From contig FZQZ01000007.1 in the NCBI GenBank assembly GCA_900199555.1, forward strand, positions 60,020 through 124,019: a stretch of DNA of 64,000 nucleotides. The letters are read 5' to 3'. This document shows, piece by piece, positions 24,830 to 34,158 of the stretch (positions within the stretch are counted from its first letter, which is position 1; each line of letters starts with the position of its first letter). A program made the translations under genes and the position numbers. This DNA comes from Prevotellaceae bacterium MN60 (GTDB taxonomy: Bacteria > Bacteroidota > Bacteroidia > Bacteroidales > Bacteroidaceae). The notes under the pieces are model-generated. The model saw only the letters and a list, made by a program, of their open reading frames with translations, had not been told where the DNA came from and ran no database searches.

Positions 24830-25890
24830 TGATAGATATGATAGAAGAAATCGAGGATATGGAATGGGCGGACGAAGAGTCCAGCGAACAGTTGTATGAG
24901 CATCTGCGCATGGAAGTAGACCGTGGGCAAGTGCCGGTGCGCATCGACAAATACATGTCGGAGCATGTTCAGCATTCCTCTCGCAATCGCATACAAAAGG
25001 CTGCCGATGCTGGCTTTATTCAGGTAAATGGCACTCCCGTGAAGAGCAATTACAAGGTGCGCCCAGGCGATATCATCACTTTGATGCTCGATCGCCCGCA
25101 CTATGATACTACCATTGAACCAGAGGATATCCCCCTGGAGGTGGTATATGAAGACGACCAACTGATGGTTATCAATAAACCAGCAGGTTTGGTGGTACAT
25201 CCGGGTGTGGGTAATTTCCACGGAACACTGGTTAATGCCATCGCTTGGCATCTGCGTGAGTTGCCATCTTACGACCCTAACGACCCGTCTGTAGGTTTGG
25301 TACATCGAATCGATAAAGACACTAGTGGATTACTTGTGGTGGCAAAAACACCTGAGGCCAAGACAGAGTTGGGTGCACAATTCTTTAATCACGATACCCA
25401 TCGCAGTTATGTAGCACTGGTATGGGGCAACTTCGTGGAGGATACAGGACGCATTGAAGGCAATATCGGTCGCGACCCGAAAGACCGTCAGCGAATGGCA
25501 GTATTCCCACCAGGTTCCGATATCGGAAAGAGTGCTATCACTCACTACCGTGTGTTGGAGCGTTATGGCTATACCACGCTGGTAGAGTGTCGATTAGAAA
25601 CTGGTCGTACTCATCAAATCCGTGCTCACATGAAGCATATTGGTCATCCTCTGTTTGCTGATGAGCGCTATGGTGGTATGGAGATATTGCGTGGTGAGCG
25701 CACTGCTAGTTATAAAGCATATATCCAAAACTGCTTCAAGCTCTGTGGTCGTCAGGCCCTACACGCTCGTACCTTAGGATTTGTACATCCCACAACCCAT
25801 GAGCAGATGGACTTTACCAGTGAATTGGCTGACGATATGAAGGCACTGATAGAGAAGTGGCGGAAGTATTTGAAATCAAATAATTCGTAA
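24826..25890 (+). CDS. rluD: 23S rRNA pseudouridine synthase, RluD family
   Basis: The 354-residue protein has an S4 RNA-binding domain (RIDKYMSEHVQHSSRNRIQK, residues about 40-60) and a catalytic domain with the active-site Asp in VHRIDKDTSGLLV. RTHQIRAHMKHIGHPL is also conserved. RluD makes pseudouridines in helix 69 of 23S rRNA. The acidic N-terminal leader of about 35 residues is unusual; ATG 24826 overlaps the upstream stop, and a later start is possible. Function is assigned at family level. Confidence 0.93.
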   Translation: MMIDMIEEIEDMEWADEESSEQLYEHLRMEVDRGQVPVRIDKYMSEHVQHSSRNRIQKAADAGFIQVNGTPVKSNYKVRPGDIITLMLDRPHYDTTIEPEDIPLEVVYEDDQLMVINKPAGLVVHPGVGNFHGTLVNAIAWHLRELPSYDPNDPSVGLVHRIDKDTSGLLVVAKTPEAKTELGAQFFNHDTHRSYVALVWGNFVEDTGRIEGNIGRDPKDRQRMAVFPPGSDIGKSAITHYRVLERYGYTTLVECRLETGRTHQIRAHMKHIGHPLFADERYGGMEILRGERTASYKAYIQNCFKLCGRQALHARTLGFVHPTTHEQMDFTSELADDMKALIEKWRKYLKSNNS

Positions 25891-25910
25891 GAAAAGAAAC
25901 AAAATAATAC

Positions 25911-26906
25911 ATGATAATGGAACAGCTAAAACGTAACATTGCTATCGTTTGTGGTGGCGACTCTTCAGAGCACGATGTATCATTGCGCTCTGCACAGGGA
26001 CTTTATTCTTTCTTTGATAAAGAACGTTACAACGTGTATATCGTAGACATCAAAGGACAGGACTGGCATGTAGAACTGCCTGGAGGTCTGACGGCACGCA
26101 TTGATCGCAACGACTTCTCATTCGTGGAGAATGGCAAGGCCAAACTCTTCGATTATGCTTATATCACCATTCACGGTACTCCTGGTGAGAATGGTATCCT
26201 GCAGGGTTACTTTGACCTTATCGGATTGCCTTACTCTACTAGCGGTGTGTTGGTAGAGGCTATGACCTTCGATAAGTTTGTGTTGAACCAGTATCTGCGT
26301 GGCTATGGCGTCTCTGTAGCCGACTCACTGCTGATTCGTCAAGGTTATGAGGAGTTGGTAAGCGATGATGAGATAGAACAGCGCATTGGTATGCCTTGCT
26401 TCGTAAAGCCTGCTGCCGATGGTTCATCATTTGGCGTATCAAAGGTAAAGAACAAGGACCAGTTGGCTCCCGCCATCCGTAAGGCTATGCTGGAGAGTCC
26501 TGAGATTATGGTGGAGCAGTTCTTGGAGGGTACCGAGATATCTATCGGTGTGTATAAGACTCACGAGAAGTCTGTTGTACTGCCTGCTACAGAGGTGGTT
26601 ACGACCAATGAGTTCTTTGACTATGATGCTAAGTATAATGGTCAGGTACAGGAAATTACTCCAGCTCGTCTCTCCGAAGACATCACTCGTCGTGTACGTG
26701 AGATAACTAGTCATATCTATGATATTCTGCACTGCAATGGTATCATTCGTATTGACTACATCATTTCTAAGGAGGGCAAGATCTCTATGTTGGAGGTAAA
26801 TACTACTCCTGGTATGACACCTACCAGCTTTATTCCTCAGCAGGTTCGTGCAGCCGGTCTATCAATGACCGATGTACTGACGGATATTGTGGAAAATCAA
26901 TTTTAG
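25911..26906 (+). CDS. ddl: D-alanine--D-alanine ligase
   Basis: The 331-residue ATP-grasp enzyme joins two D-Ala for peptidoglycan. GGDSSEHDVSLRSAQGL is the N-terminal signature, FVKPAADGSSFGVSKVKN the ATP lid, and LEVNTTPGMTPTSFIPQQ the C-terminal metal site. Its product is used by MurF, encoded about 4 kb downstream on the same strand. The start could be ATG 25911 or 25917. A GGGCTAAAGCCC palindrome (26913-26924) follows the stop. Confidence 0.96.
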   Translation: MIMEQLKRNIAIVCGGDSSEHDVSLRSAQGLYSFFDKERYNVYIVDIKGQDWHVELPGGLTARIDRNDFSFVENGKAKLFDYAYITIHGTPGENGILQGYFDLIGLPYSTSGVLVEAMTFDKFVLNQYLRGYGVSVADSLLIRQGYEELVSDDEIEQRIGMPCFVKPAADGSSFGVSKVKNKDQLAPAIRKAMLESPEIMVEQFLEGTEISIGVYKTHEKSVVLPATEVVTTNEFFDYDAKYNGQVQEITPARLSEDITRRVREITSHIYDILHCNGIIRIDYIISKEGKISMLEVNTTPGMTPTSFIPQQVRAAGLSMTDVLTDIVENQF

Positions 26907-26953
26907 AAACGTGGGCTAAAGCCCTAATGAAGAGTGAATAATTAGCTATCGCT

Positions 26954-28138
26954 ATGGAGTACGATATTAAGGAGTTTGACGAGATACGGCCTTATGAGGC
27001 TGGAGAGATGAAACAGGCTTTTAACGACCTGTTGAACGATCGCCAGTTCTCTTTGGTACTGAAAGGTTTTGCCCCTTGGCTACCAAAGGGTATACGCAAC
27101 GGACTGCTCAAACTGCTGTTTGTAGGTATTAAGACACCGCTTGATTTTCAGAAGCGTTTCATGAAGCCTGTGGTCAACTGGATTATCCGTAAACATACGG
27201 ACGGATGTACGTTTGATGATGACATCCTACAGGCTACAGATCCTAATTTCGAGCAGCGTCATACGTTCTTGAGCAATCATCGTGATATTGTGCTCGACTC
27301 GGCATTTCTCGATGTGATGCTGGTGGCTGCAGGTCATCCTACTACGGTAGAGATTGGTATTGGTGATAATCTGCTTATCTATCCATGGATTAAGCGACTG
27401 GTAAGGATGAACAAAGCGTTCACTGTACGCCGTGGTTTGACGGCTCACGAGATGATGCGCTCTAGCCAGTTGATGAGTAGTTACATTCACTATGCCGTCA
27501 ATCAGAAGCGTGAAAACATCTGGATAGCTCAACGCGAAGGACGTGCCAAAGACTCTAGCGATCATACGCAGGATTCTGTACTCAAAATGTTGGCTATGGG
27601 TTCTACGGCATCTGATGGTACTCTTGCGGATAAGCTCCGCGATCTTAATATCGTTCCGCTAACTATCAGTTACGAGTATGACCCTTGTGATTATCTGAAG
27701 GCTCAAGAGTTTCAGCAGAAACGTGATAATCCTGCCTTTAAGAAGAGCAAGCAGGACGACCTTGATAATATGAAGACTGGTATCTTTGGTTATAAGGGAC
27801 GTGTGCACTACCAGTGTGGCACCCCCATCAACCAATGGATTGATGAGTTGAATAGCTTACCTCGCAATGAGTTCTTTGCACAACTCAGTCTGCGTATCGA
27901 TAGAGAGATTCATGGTGGCTATCGTCTTTATCCTTGTAACTACATCGCCTACGACCGCTTGGAGGGTGAACAATATTCACAGTACTATACTCAAGCTGAT
28001 GTAGAGCGCTTCGATAAGTATCTGGCAGACCAGTTGGCAAAGATTCAGATTCCCAATAAGGATGAAGAGTTCTTGCGTGAGCGCATGTTGACCATGTATG
28101 CCAACCCTGTAAGAAATAATATGAAGGTAATATTATAA
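26954..28138 (+). CDS. 1-acylglycerol-3-phosphate/PlsB-like acyltransferase
   Basis: This 394-residue protein resembles glycerol-phosphate acyltransferases: FLSNHRDIVLDSAFLD occupies the place of the catalytic H-x4-D motif and IAQREGRAKDSSD that of the second motif (EGGRS type). The first motif has the second Asp one residue later than canonical (H-x5-D), with another Asp two after the His. It probably transfers acyl groups in membrane lipid synthesis; the acceptor is not clear. No membrane span is obvious. Confidence 0.8.
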   Translation: MEYDIKEFDEIRPYEAGEMKQAFNDLLNDRQFSLVLKGFAPWLPKGIRNGLLKLLFVGIKTPLDFQKRFMKPVVNWIIRKHTDGCTFDDDILQATDPNFEQRHTFLSNHRDIVLDSAFLDVMLVAAGHPTTVEIGIGDNLLIYPWIKRLVRMNKAFTVRRGLTAHEMMRSSQLMSSYIHYAVNQKRENIWIAQREGRAKDSSDHTQDSVLKMLAMGSTASDGTLADKLRDLNIVPLTISYEYDPCDYLKAQEFQQKRDNPAFKKSKQDDLDNMKTGIFGYKGRVHYQCGTPINQWIDELNSLPRNEFFAQLSLRIDREIHGGYRLYPCNYIAYDRLEGEQYSQYYTQADVERFDKYLADQLAKIQIPNKDEEFLRERMLTMYANPVRNNMKVIL

Positions 28139-28157
28139 AAGTTAGAATCGTAAAGAG

Positions 28158-28853
28158 ATGAGAGGAGTATTATATATCAAAAATAATCTAGTAAGAAGGG
28201 TCCTACCTTTTTACCTCTTCATCTCTATACTTTTCTCTTGTACTACCGATAGCTACGATAAGGGAGAAGGAAAGTATTCACTAATCCAGGCTGACTTTAC
28301 GGAATTGAATATCAATAGTGAGAAGTGTGGTATTTCATTTCTGACAGATGAAGGGGATGAATACTTGTTAAATAAGCCCTTAACAGCGTCATGGATAGAA
28401 ACAGCTGACACTATCTATCGTACTGCTATATATTATAATAAGGTGGAAGACGGGAAGGCAGAGTTGCGTTCTATAGGTATCATGCCTACGCTATGTCCTA
28501 AGGATGCTAAGGAGTTTAAGAAACTGCCTCAGGATCCAGTAGGAATGGAAAGTGCCTGGCTAACGTCTAATAGTAAATACATCAACTTAGGATTATTGCT
28601 AAAGAATGGTCGTAATGATGCCGGAAAAGAGGGCGTTCATTCATTAGCATTAGTACAGGATGAAGTGCGTGAAAATGACGACCATACGCACACTGCCTAT
28701 TATCGTTTGCTACATTTGCAGGGAGAAGCACCGGAGTACTATACTAATCGTCATTATGTATGTATTCTCCTACCTAAAGAAAATCGGCCAGACAGCGTGT
28801 GTCTGACCGTTAAGACTTACGACGGTGTCGTCGTCAAGAAGTTTAAGCTATAA
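28158..28853 (+). CDS. NigD-like lipoprotein
   Basis: The 231-residue product has an N-terminal signal ending ISILFSC (lipobox Cys about residue 28) and the two-domain layout of NigD-like proteins: an OB-like N-terminal half (YSLIQADFTELNINSEKC) and a beta-sandwich C-terminal half. NigD was first seen in a bacteriocin operon of Prevotella nigrescens, but the family is widespread in Bacteroidales and has no settled role. No bacteriocin genes are seen here. Confidence 0.8.
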   Translation: MRGVLYIKNNLVRRVLPFYLFISILFSCTTDSYDKGEGKYSLIQADFTELNINSEKCGISFLTDEGDEYLLNKPLTASWIETADTIYRTAIYYNKVEDGKAELRSIGIMPTLCPKDAKEFKKLPQDPVGMESAWLTSNSKYINLGLLLKNGRNDAGKEGVHSLALVQDEVRENDDHTHTAYYRLLHLQGEAPEYYTNRHYVCILLPKENRPDSVCLTVKTYDGVVVKKFKL

Positions 28854-28856
28854 GCC

Positions 28857-29018
28857 TTACTCCTCAGGCGAGAAATCGTCCTTACCTACACCACAGATGG
28901 GGCATACCCAATCATCGGGCAGGTCTTCAAATGCTGTACCTGGAGCGATGCCACTATCAGGGTCGCCTACTGCGGGGTCATACACATAACCACAAGTTTC
29001 GCAAACATACTTTTTCAT
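28857..29018 (-). CDS. Rubredoxin
   Basis: ATG 29018 to TAA 28857 encodes 53 residues with both iron-binding pairs, CETCGY and [11 protein letters not shown], a textbook rubredoxin of normal length. It carries single electrons, typically to oxygen- or peroxide-detoxifying enzymes in anaerobes. No rubrerythrin or reductase lies beside it. It is downstream of the family 9 glycosyltransferase on the same strand with a 36-nt gap. Confidence 0.97.
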   Translation of the reverse strand: MKKYVCETCGYVYDPAVGDPDSGIAPGTAFEDLPDDWVCPICGVGKDDFSPEE

Positions 29019-29054
29019 AAGCTTTTTCTTTTAGGGTTAGTAATAAAAGGATTA

Positions 29055-30101
29055 TTATTTGATAATCTTCTCCACCTTCTCTACGATAGATTCTGGGGCA
29101 ATATTCTGCATGCATGCATAATCGCCACGCAGACAAGGCTTCTGACCGAAGATGCTACATGGGCGGCAATCGAGAGATATTTGAACTGCATTCTCTTCCG
29201 ACTGTCCCCATCCCATAAAGCCTGCATAAGGGTGGGTTGCTCCCCATACGCTTACTACTGGTGTGTTGGTCAGTGATGCCATGTGCATATTGGAAGAATC
29301 CATCGATACCATTACATCAAGATGACTCATGAGTATGAGTTCCTGATGCATTGATTCCAAATGCTTTCCAGTATAGACACAAGCAGGATGCTGTTCACTC
29401 CATTCCGTGAAGTATTTATCCTCTTGTTCTCCTCTGCCAAAGAGGAAGATGCGAGCCTTGGGATACTTTGCAATAAGTTGCTCTATCACTTGATGCATCA
29501 ATCGTGGAGGATAGGTCTTGCCCAGATGGGCGGCAAAAGGAGCTAAGCCTATCCACTGCTCAAGGGAGTTCTTTACACACATGTCCTTTGGCAGCATATT
29601 GAGGTTACCGCCACCTTCAGGGAAGATGCTGCGGAATTCAATATTTACAGGATAGCCTAACTTCTCAAAGACATCGGTGTAGTTTTGGAAAGAAGTAGGT
29701 TGCTGTACCAACTCCTTTTTCGTGGCCGATGTAATACGCCTACGTCCTTTGCGATGCTTATTGATATGAGCAACGCGATAATTTCCAAGATTGAAGCGCA
29801 TTCGTAGATATTCGGAGCGTAACACACTATGCAGGTCGGCTACGGCAGTAAACTGTTTTGCTGCCAGTCGACGATAGAGTGCATTAAGTCCTTTGATGCC
29901 ACGATACTCGTTTTTCAAATCGGCAGACATAAACCCTACATTAGGTGCAAGGCCTTCAAAGAATGGGCGTGCAAAGGCTCTGCTCAGTACCGTGATACGA
30001 ATATCAGGATACTGGTGTGCCAGCGAATATATCACTGGCACCATCATTGCCACATCGCCCATTGCTGAAAAGCGAATAACGAGTATGTGCTCTTTCTTCA
30101 T
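29055..30101 (-). CDS. Family 9 glycosyltransferase (heptosyltransferase-like)
   Basis: The 348-residue protein begins ILVIRFSAMGDVAMMVPVI, the GT9 opening, and has SMDSSNMHMASLTNTPVVSVWG in the C-terminal nucleotide-sugar domain. GT9 enzymes add ADP-heptose or related sugars to the lipopolysaccharide core. It is preceded by a DUF4254 gene with a gap of about 32 nt, a pairing I recall as recurrent in Bacteroidota, so the DUF4254 protein may act in the same glycan pathway. Confidence 0.9.
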   Translation of the reverse strand: MKKEHILVIRFSAMGDVAMMVPVIYSLAHQYPDIRITVLSRAFARPFFEGLAPNVGFMSADLKNEYRGIKGLNALYRRLAAKQFTAVADLHSVLRSEYLRMRFNLGNYRVAHINKHRKGRRRITSATKKELVQQPTSFQNYTDVFEKLGYPVNIEFRSIFPEGGGNLNMLPKDMCVKNSLEQWIGLAPFAAHLGKTYPPRLMHQVIEQLIAKYPKARIFLFGRGEQEDKYFTEWSEQHPACVYTGKHLESMHQELILMSHLDVMVSMDSSNMHMASLTNTPVVSVWGATHPYAGFMGWGQSEENAVQISLDCRPCSIFGQKPCLRGDYACMQNIAPESIVEKVEKIIK

Positions 30102-30133
30102 GTATTTTTGCTGCGCTAAGCGTTATAACGACA

Positions 30134-30736
30134 TTACTTCTTATACAGAATTGGGTTGGTTGAAGGGTCGTTATACATCTTCATCTGGCGATAAACCTTC
30201 ATATACTTACGACCAGCTTCGATATCCTCCAGTAACTGATCGATAGCCGTAGAAAGGTCTACCTGCTGTTCCAACAGTACATCGAGTTTAGCTTGACAAA
30301 GCTGGATGTGTGCCTCATCGGCATCCTGACGCTCAGTCTGCTCCTTCATGTGCCAAATCTTCAGAGCCAAAATGCTCAAGCGGTCTGTGGCCCAGGCAGG
30401 ACTCTCTGTATTCAGACGAGCATCGGGCAAAGCCTTTACATCTGCATAAATCTTGCGGAAGTAGGTATCAATATCCTCTACCAGGTCTGTACGATCCTGA
30501 TTAGAATGGTCGATGCGGCGCTTCAATGACAAGGCCTCTGTGGGATCAATGTGTGGATCGCGGATGATGTCTTCCAAGTGCCACTGCACAGTATCAATCC
30601 AGCACTTCAGATAGAGACTATACTCTATGCTTTCACGCTCGTATGGATTGTTAATGGGAGTGTCAACATCATCTTTCAGATGATAGTCACGAATAGCCTG
30701 TTGGAATATTTGATTTGCTTTCTCTGTAAATGTCAT
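30134..30736 (-). CDS. DUF4254 family protein
   Basis: The 200-residue, mainly helical and charged protein opens ANQIFQQAIRDYHLKDDVDT and has no signal peptide or membrane span. Family membership is recognised from the N-terminal block and the adjoining GT9 gene; biochemical function is unknown. The two may be an operon from the promoter box at 30760-30768. Confidence 0.8.
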   Translation of the reverse strand: MTFTEKANQIFQQAIRDYHLKDDVDTPINNPYERESIEYSLYLKCWIDTVQWHLEDIIRDPHIDPTEALSLKRRIDHSNQDRTDLVEDIDTYFRKIYADVKALPDARLNTESPAWATDRLSILALKIWHMKEQTERQDADEAHIQLCQAKLDVLLEQQVDLSTAIDQLLEDIEAGRKYMKVYRQMKMYNDPSTNPILYKK

Positions 30737-30759
30737 ATATGATATATTTTATTTATTCT

Positions 30760-30768
30760 GCAAAGATA
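30760..30768 (-). promoter_or_regulatory. -7 box for DUF4254-GT9
   Basis: The minus strand reads TATCTTTGC, 23 nt from the DUF4254 start codon. Confidence 0.7.
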
Positions 30769-30865
30769 CGTAATTATTATGAATTTTCCGATAAGAATTA
30801 AGAAATATTTCGTTTTGCATTCCATTTTCTGTTCGAAGTCAGAAAGATATATGGAGAAAAATACG

Positions 30866-30874
30866 TAACTTTGC
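30866..30874 (+). promoter_or_regulatory. -7 box for murF
   Basis: TAACTTTGC, 20 nt before the murF ATG. Confidence 0.7.
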
Positions 30875-30894
30875 ACAATAATTGAAAAAACGAT

Positions 30895-32289
30895 ATGGAT
30901 ATCAAGGAACTATATAAGTTGTATCAGCAGCATCCGTTGATTACAACAGACTCACGCAACTGCCCCGATGGTAGCATATTTTTGGCACTGAAAGGTGCCT
31001 CTTTCAATGGTAATCAGTTTGCCATTCAAGCATTGGAAAAAGGCTGTGCTTATGCGATAGTAGATGAGAAAGGAACACTAGAGAATCTAGAACATCTAGA
31101 AAGTCTAGATAATTTAAAAGAGCGTCTCATTCTTGTTGAAGATTGCCTGCAAACTTTCAAGGACTTAGCTCGCGAGCACCGTCGCCAGTTTGAAATCCCC
31201 GTTATCGGTATCACGGGTACTAATGGTAAGACCACCACGAAGGAGCTGATTCGTGCCGTGTTGGCAGAGTGCTATCATGTGATGGCTACAGAGGGTAATT
31301 TCAATAATGATGTAGGTGTCCCCAAGACGTTGTTCCGCTTAGACGACCAAGCAGAGATAGCTGTTGTAGAGATGGGAGCCTCTCATCCCGGTGATATCAA
31401 GACATTGGTAGAAACAGCTGAGCCTAATTGTGGACTTATCACCAATGTTGGGCGTGCTCATCTGCAGGGCTTTGGTTCTTTCGAGGGAGTATGCCAAACC
31501 AAGGGCGAACTCTATGATTTCCTTCTTGCTCACGATGCTCCTATCTTTATCAATCGTGATAATGAATACCTGATGAAGATGCTTGAAGAGCGTCAGTCCT
31601 CACTCGCCTCTCACCAGTCCCCCGATGTATACTATTATGGTCAAAGCGACAACTCCGATATTTTGATTCGAGGTGAGGTTGTATCTTGTGCTCCATTCTT
31701 AAAGTTCCGTTGGCGTGAGCAGGACGCAGATGCTGGTTATACCAGCGAGTGGATGGAGGTACAGACCCATCTGATTGGTGCTTATAACCTTGACAATATG
31801 TTGGCAGCCATTACGATTGGCTATGTCAATAATATTCCTTTCGAGCAGATTAATCATGCTCTCGAGAATTATGTACCTTCAAATAACCGTTCTCAGATGA
31901 CGGTAACAGAGCATAATCATCTCATTGTTGATGCTTATAATGCTAATCCTACTTCTATGGCTGCTGCTATCGACAACTTCAAGTTGATGCAGGTAGAACA
32001 TAAGATGGCCATCTTAGGTAAGATGGGTGAGCTGGGCGATGTCAGTGACGAGGAGCACCAGAAGGTAGTGAATATGCTTGTTGAGGCTGGCTTCGACGAG
32101 GTATGGTTGGTAGGAGAGGAGTTTGAGAAGGCTATCGCTCACTCTACACGTCCCACTCCTCACTTCTCCGTATTCCACGATGTTGAAGAAGTAAAAGCTG
32201 CGATTGCAAAACAGCAACCGCAGCATCGTTACATATTGATAAAAGGATCTAATAGTGTGAAGCTCTATCAGTTGCCAGAGCTGCTCTAA
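30895..32289 (+). CDS. murF: UDP-MurNAc-tripeptide--D-Ala-D-Ala ligase
   Basis: The 464-residue Mur ligase adds D-Ala-D-Ala to the peptidoglycan precursor. Motifs: TDSRNCPDGSIFLALKG (N-terminal domain), GITGTNGKTTTKELI (P-loop), EMGASHPGDI, and IVDAYNANPTSM in the C-terminal domain. A repeated Leu-Glu stretch (LENLEHLESLDNL, residues about 62-74) is encoded by a 9-nt CTAG repeat and interrupts the N-terminal domain; a second low-complexity stretch (QSSLASHQSP) follows later. Both look like tolerated insertions. Confidence 0.95.
   Translation: MDIKELYKLYQQHPLITTDSRNCPDGSIFLALKGASFNGNQFAIQALEKGCAYAIVDEKGTLENLEHLESLDNLKERLILVEDCLQTFKDLAREHRRQFEIPVIGITGTNGKTTTKELIRAVLAECYHVMATEGNFNNDVGVPKTLFRLDDQAEIAVVEMGASHPGDIKTLVETAEPNCGLITNVGRAHLQGFGSFEGVCQTKGELYDFLLAHDAPIFINRDNEYLMKMLEERQSSLASHQSPDVYYYGQSDNSDILIRGEVVSCAPFLKFRWREQDADAGYTSEWMEVQTHLIGAYNLDNMLAAITIGYVNNIPFEQINHALENYVPSNNRSQMTVTEHNHLIVDAYNANPTSMAAAIDNFKLMQVEHKMAILGKMGELGDVSDEEHQKVVNMLVEAGFDEVWLVGEEFEKAIAHSTRPTPHFSVFHDVEEVKAAIAKQQPQHRYILIKGSNSVKLYQLPELL
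31078..31108. repeat. 9-nt periodic CTAG repeat within murF
   Basis: CTAG starts at 31078, 31087, 31096 and 31105, exactly 9 nt apart. In the murF frame the unit reads CTA GAx (Leu-Glu/Asp), whereas in the helicase gene the same unit reads TCT AGA. Confidence 0.9.
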
Positions 32290-33396
32290 TTAGAAAACTA
32301 CTTTTACTTCCTTTTTCGTATAATTCGCTTCAGAGGGTGTTCCCATTACGGTAACATGTTCTGAGGCGATTTCGCTATCTGTTCCGTTGTCGCAAGCCCA
32401 ACTCTTGTCAACCTTTGCGTAGAAGGAACCACCACTGAGGATAATGCCCTTGTCGCCTTTGACGGCTTTAGGCTTTCCGTTTTCGTTGTCACCACTAGTG
32501 ACAGCACTAAAGGTTCCGCCAGTAAGGCTGATGACATCGGCACAGTTCAATCCTTTTCCGCCATCACCACTGCTAGTCATGGTTAGCTTTCCTCCCGACA
32601 TGGTGAACGCATTCTCGCACTTGATGCATGCAGCACTGCTGTAGTCAGCCTCTGTCTCATCGTAGATGCAATCGCCGGTGATATTGATGGTGATGTCTCC
32701 ATTGGTGATGACAACTTCTGTGTCCGATTTGATGCCTCGTGCTGCATCTGCTGTTACATTGATGTCCAGTATGCCACCATTAATCCAGATTCCATCGTTC
32801 ACTTTGATACCATGACCTGTTGAAGATTGGGCCGTGATAGTGGGATCGTCGTCAATAATAATATAGTCATCGCTGGCTATGGCATTCTTGCAGTTGCCAG
32901 TTACTTGAAGCGTTCCAGAACCACTGATAAGGATTTGTCCCTCGCTGAAGAGAGCGCCCTTCTGCTGGTAATTAACATTTTCGTTATAAGCTGTTCCATC
33001 GGTCAACGTATTAACCGTTCCGTCTGCGATGTTCAGATAGAGTGCTTTGCTACATTGGTTGTTGATGGCTGGTCCATCACTGTTGTGAATAGATACTCCA
33101 TTGAGCTTGATGCCATATTTCTTCTCACGGAAGATGAGTAGTGAGCCATCTGTCGTACTACCACTAAGCACCAGTAACAGAGAGTCGTTTCCCATAGCAT
33201 TGACAGTAACATCAGCACCAGCTGTGCTTACATATCCTTTGTTGTCGCCAGTTACTGTTACACTATTACCTTGATAAGTGATGTAGATAACGTGTGCCTT
33301 TGAGATAGCCCCACTTGTATAGGCGCTGAAGTCTGTATCGTCATTCTGACAAGCCACCATGCAAGCTATAGCCATTATATATAAAAGTTTTTTCAT
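32290..33396 (-). CDS. Carbohydrate-binding-domain (DUF4353-like) beta-helix lipoprotein
   Basis: The 368-residue product has a lipoprotein signal (IAIACMVAC, Cys16) and then many short strands with repeated GG- and NG-turns (IWINGGILDINV, VVITNGDITINI, FTMSGGKLTMTS, ISLTGGTFSAVT), characteristic of a right-handed beta-helix. Proteins of this type occur with CotH kinases and VTC/DUF4956 genes; here the CotH gene is absent. It is the last gene of the four-gene minus-strand cluster. Likely role: surface-exposed polysaccharide or polymer binding (inference). Confidence 0.8.
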   Translation of the reverse strand: MKKLLYIMAIACMVACQNDDTDFSAYTSGAISKAHVIYITYQGNSVTVTGDNKGYVSTAGADVTVNAMGNDSLLLVLSGSTTDGSLLIFREKKYGIKLNGVSIHNSDGPAINNQCSKALYLNIADGTVNTLTDGTAYNENVNYQQKGALFSEGQILISGSGTLQVTGNCKNAIASDDYIIIDDDPTITAQSSTGHGIKVNDGIWINGGILDINVTADAARGIKSDTEVVITNGDITINITGDCIYDETEADYSSAACIKCENAFTMSGGKLTMTSSGDGGKGLNCADVISLTGGTFSAVTSGDNENGKPKAVKGDKGIILSGGSFYAKVDKSWACDNGTDSEIASEHVTVMGTPSEANYTKKEVKVVF

Positions 33397-33408
33397 CTTT
33401 CTCTCATT

Positions 33409-34158
33409 TTAGAATTTAAATTTATAGCCTACTCCGATATAGTGCATGTCGGGATCGTAGACATCTGCAGCTACGTTATGCATATCTTGGTAGCGATAGA
33501 AAAGACTCAGCGTATGCTGTTTAGAGAGTGCTATGTTTGTTCCCACTGTATAACGTATCTTCTCGATAGCCCACGAATGATATAATTCGATGCTGGCATA
33601 AGGTGTCAGTGATGCATGCTTCTTATCGTATTCTACCTGCAAACGAGAGCGCAACTGATTTTTTCCTTTTGCTTCGCGCACCTTGTCTTCCCACCATGAG
33701 TTGTCAAAATCCCAACGATCAACGGTTGTTTCTGGACGATAAGTATACTGCCAACGTTCGCGCAATGAGACGTTCAGAAACTTTGCAATTTTATAATTTC
33801 CCGTTACAGAAGCATGTATACGATGGCGGATACCCCAATAAGAAGGTCGCCAGTTATTATAACTACCATCGGCATGATAACTGATGTCCTCACGAAAATG
33901 GTCATTAAGCAAGATATATCCTGCTGCCAACTTGATATTCTTAATGGGCTTATAGTCAACACCGAGTCCTATACTCCAACGGTCTGTCGTCTTACAGTCG
34001 TTGCGAGTACGCCATTCTGCGTCCAGTCCTACGCTTACTTTCTTCGACAGTTTCTTTTCGACACCCAGTTCCAGTATTGTCCCCGCCTCACTCTGAGCCA
34101 TCAGAGGTAGCGTTACCATGGCTATTGCCAGGATGGAGAGAAATCTAAACCTTTTCAT
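33409..34158 (-). CDS. DUF2490 family outer-membrane-like protein
   Basis: The 249-residue protein has a signal peptide (cleavage after LPLMA) and a series of amphipathic strands with aromatic girdle residues, ending YIGVGYKFKF. The terminal aromatic fits an outer-membrane beta-barrel. The DUF2490 family has no known function. Its start overlaps the DUF4956 gene end by 14 nt, showing tight coupling. Confidence 0.8.
   Translation of the reverse strand: MKRFRFLSILAIAMVTLPLMAQSEAGTILELGVEKKLSKKVSVGLDAEWRTRNDCKTTDRWSIGLGVDYKPIKNIKLAAGYILLNDHFREDISYHADGSYNNWRPSYWGIRHRIHASVTGNYKIAKFLNVSLRERWQYTYRPETTVDRWDFDNSWWEDKVREAKGKNQLRSRLQVEYDKKHASLTPYASIELYHSWAIEKIRYTVGTNIALSKQHTLSLFYRYQDMHNVAADVYDPDMHYIGVGYKFKF

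Noticed and set aside
26913..26924. GGGCTAAAGCCC as a terminator after ddl
   Set aside because: The stem is only 4 bp with no T run; left as a short palindrome.
28158..28853. Bacteriocin (nigrescin-type) operon
   Set aside because: Only the NigD-like member is present; nigA, nigB and nigC counterparts are missing and NigD-like genes are common singly.
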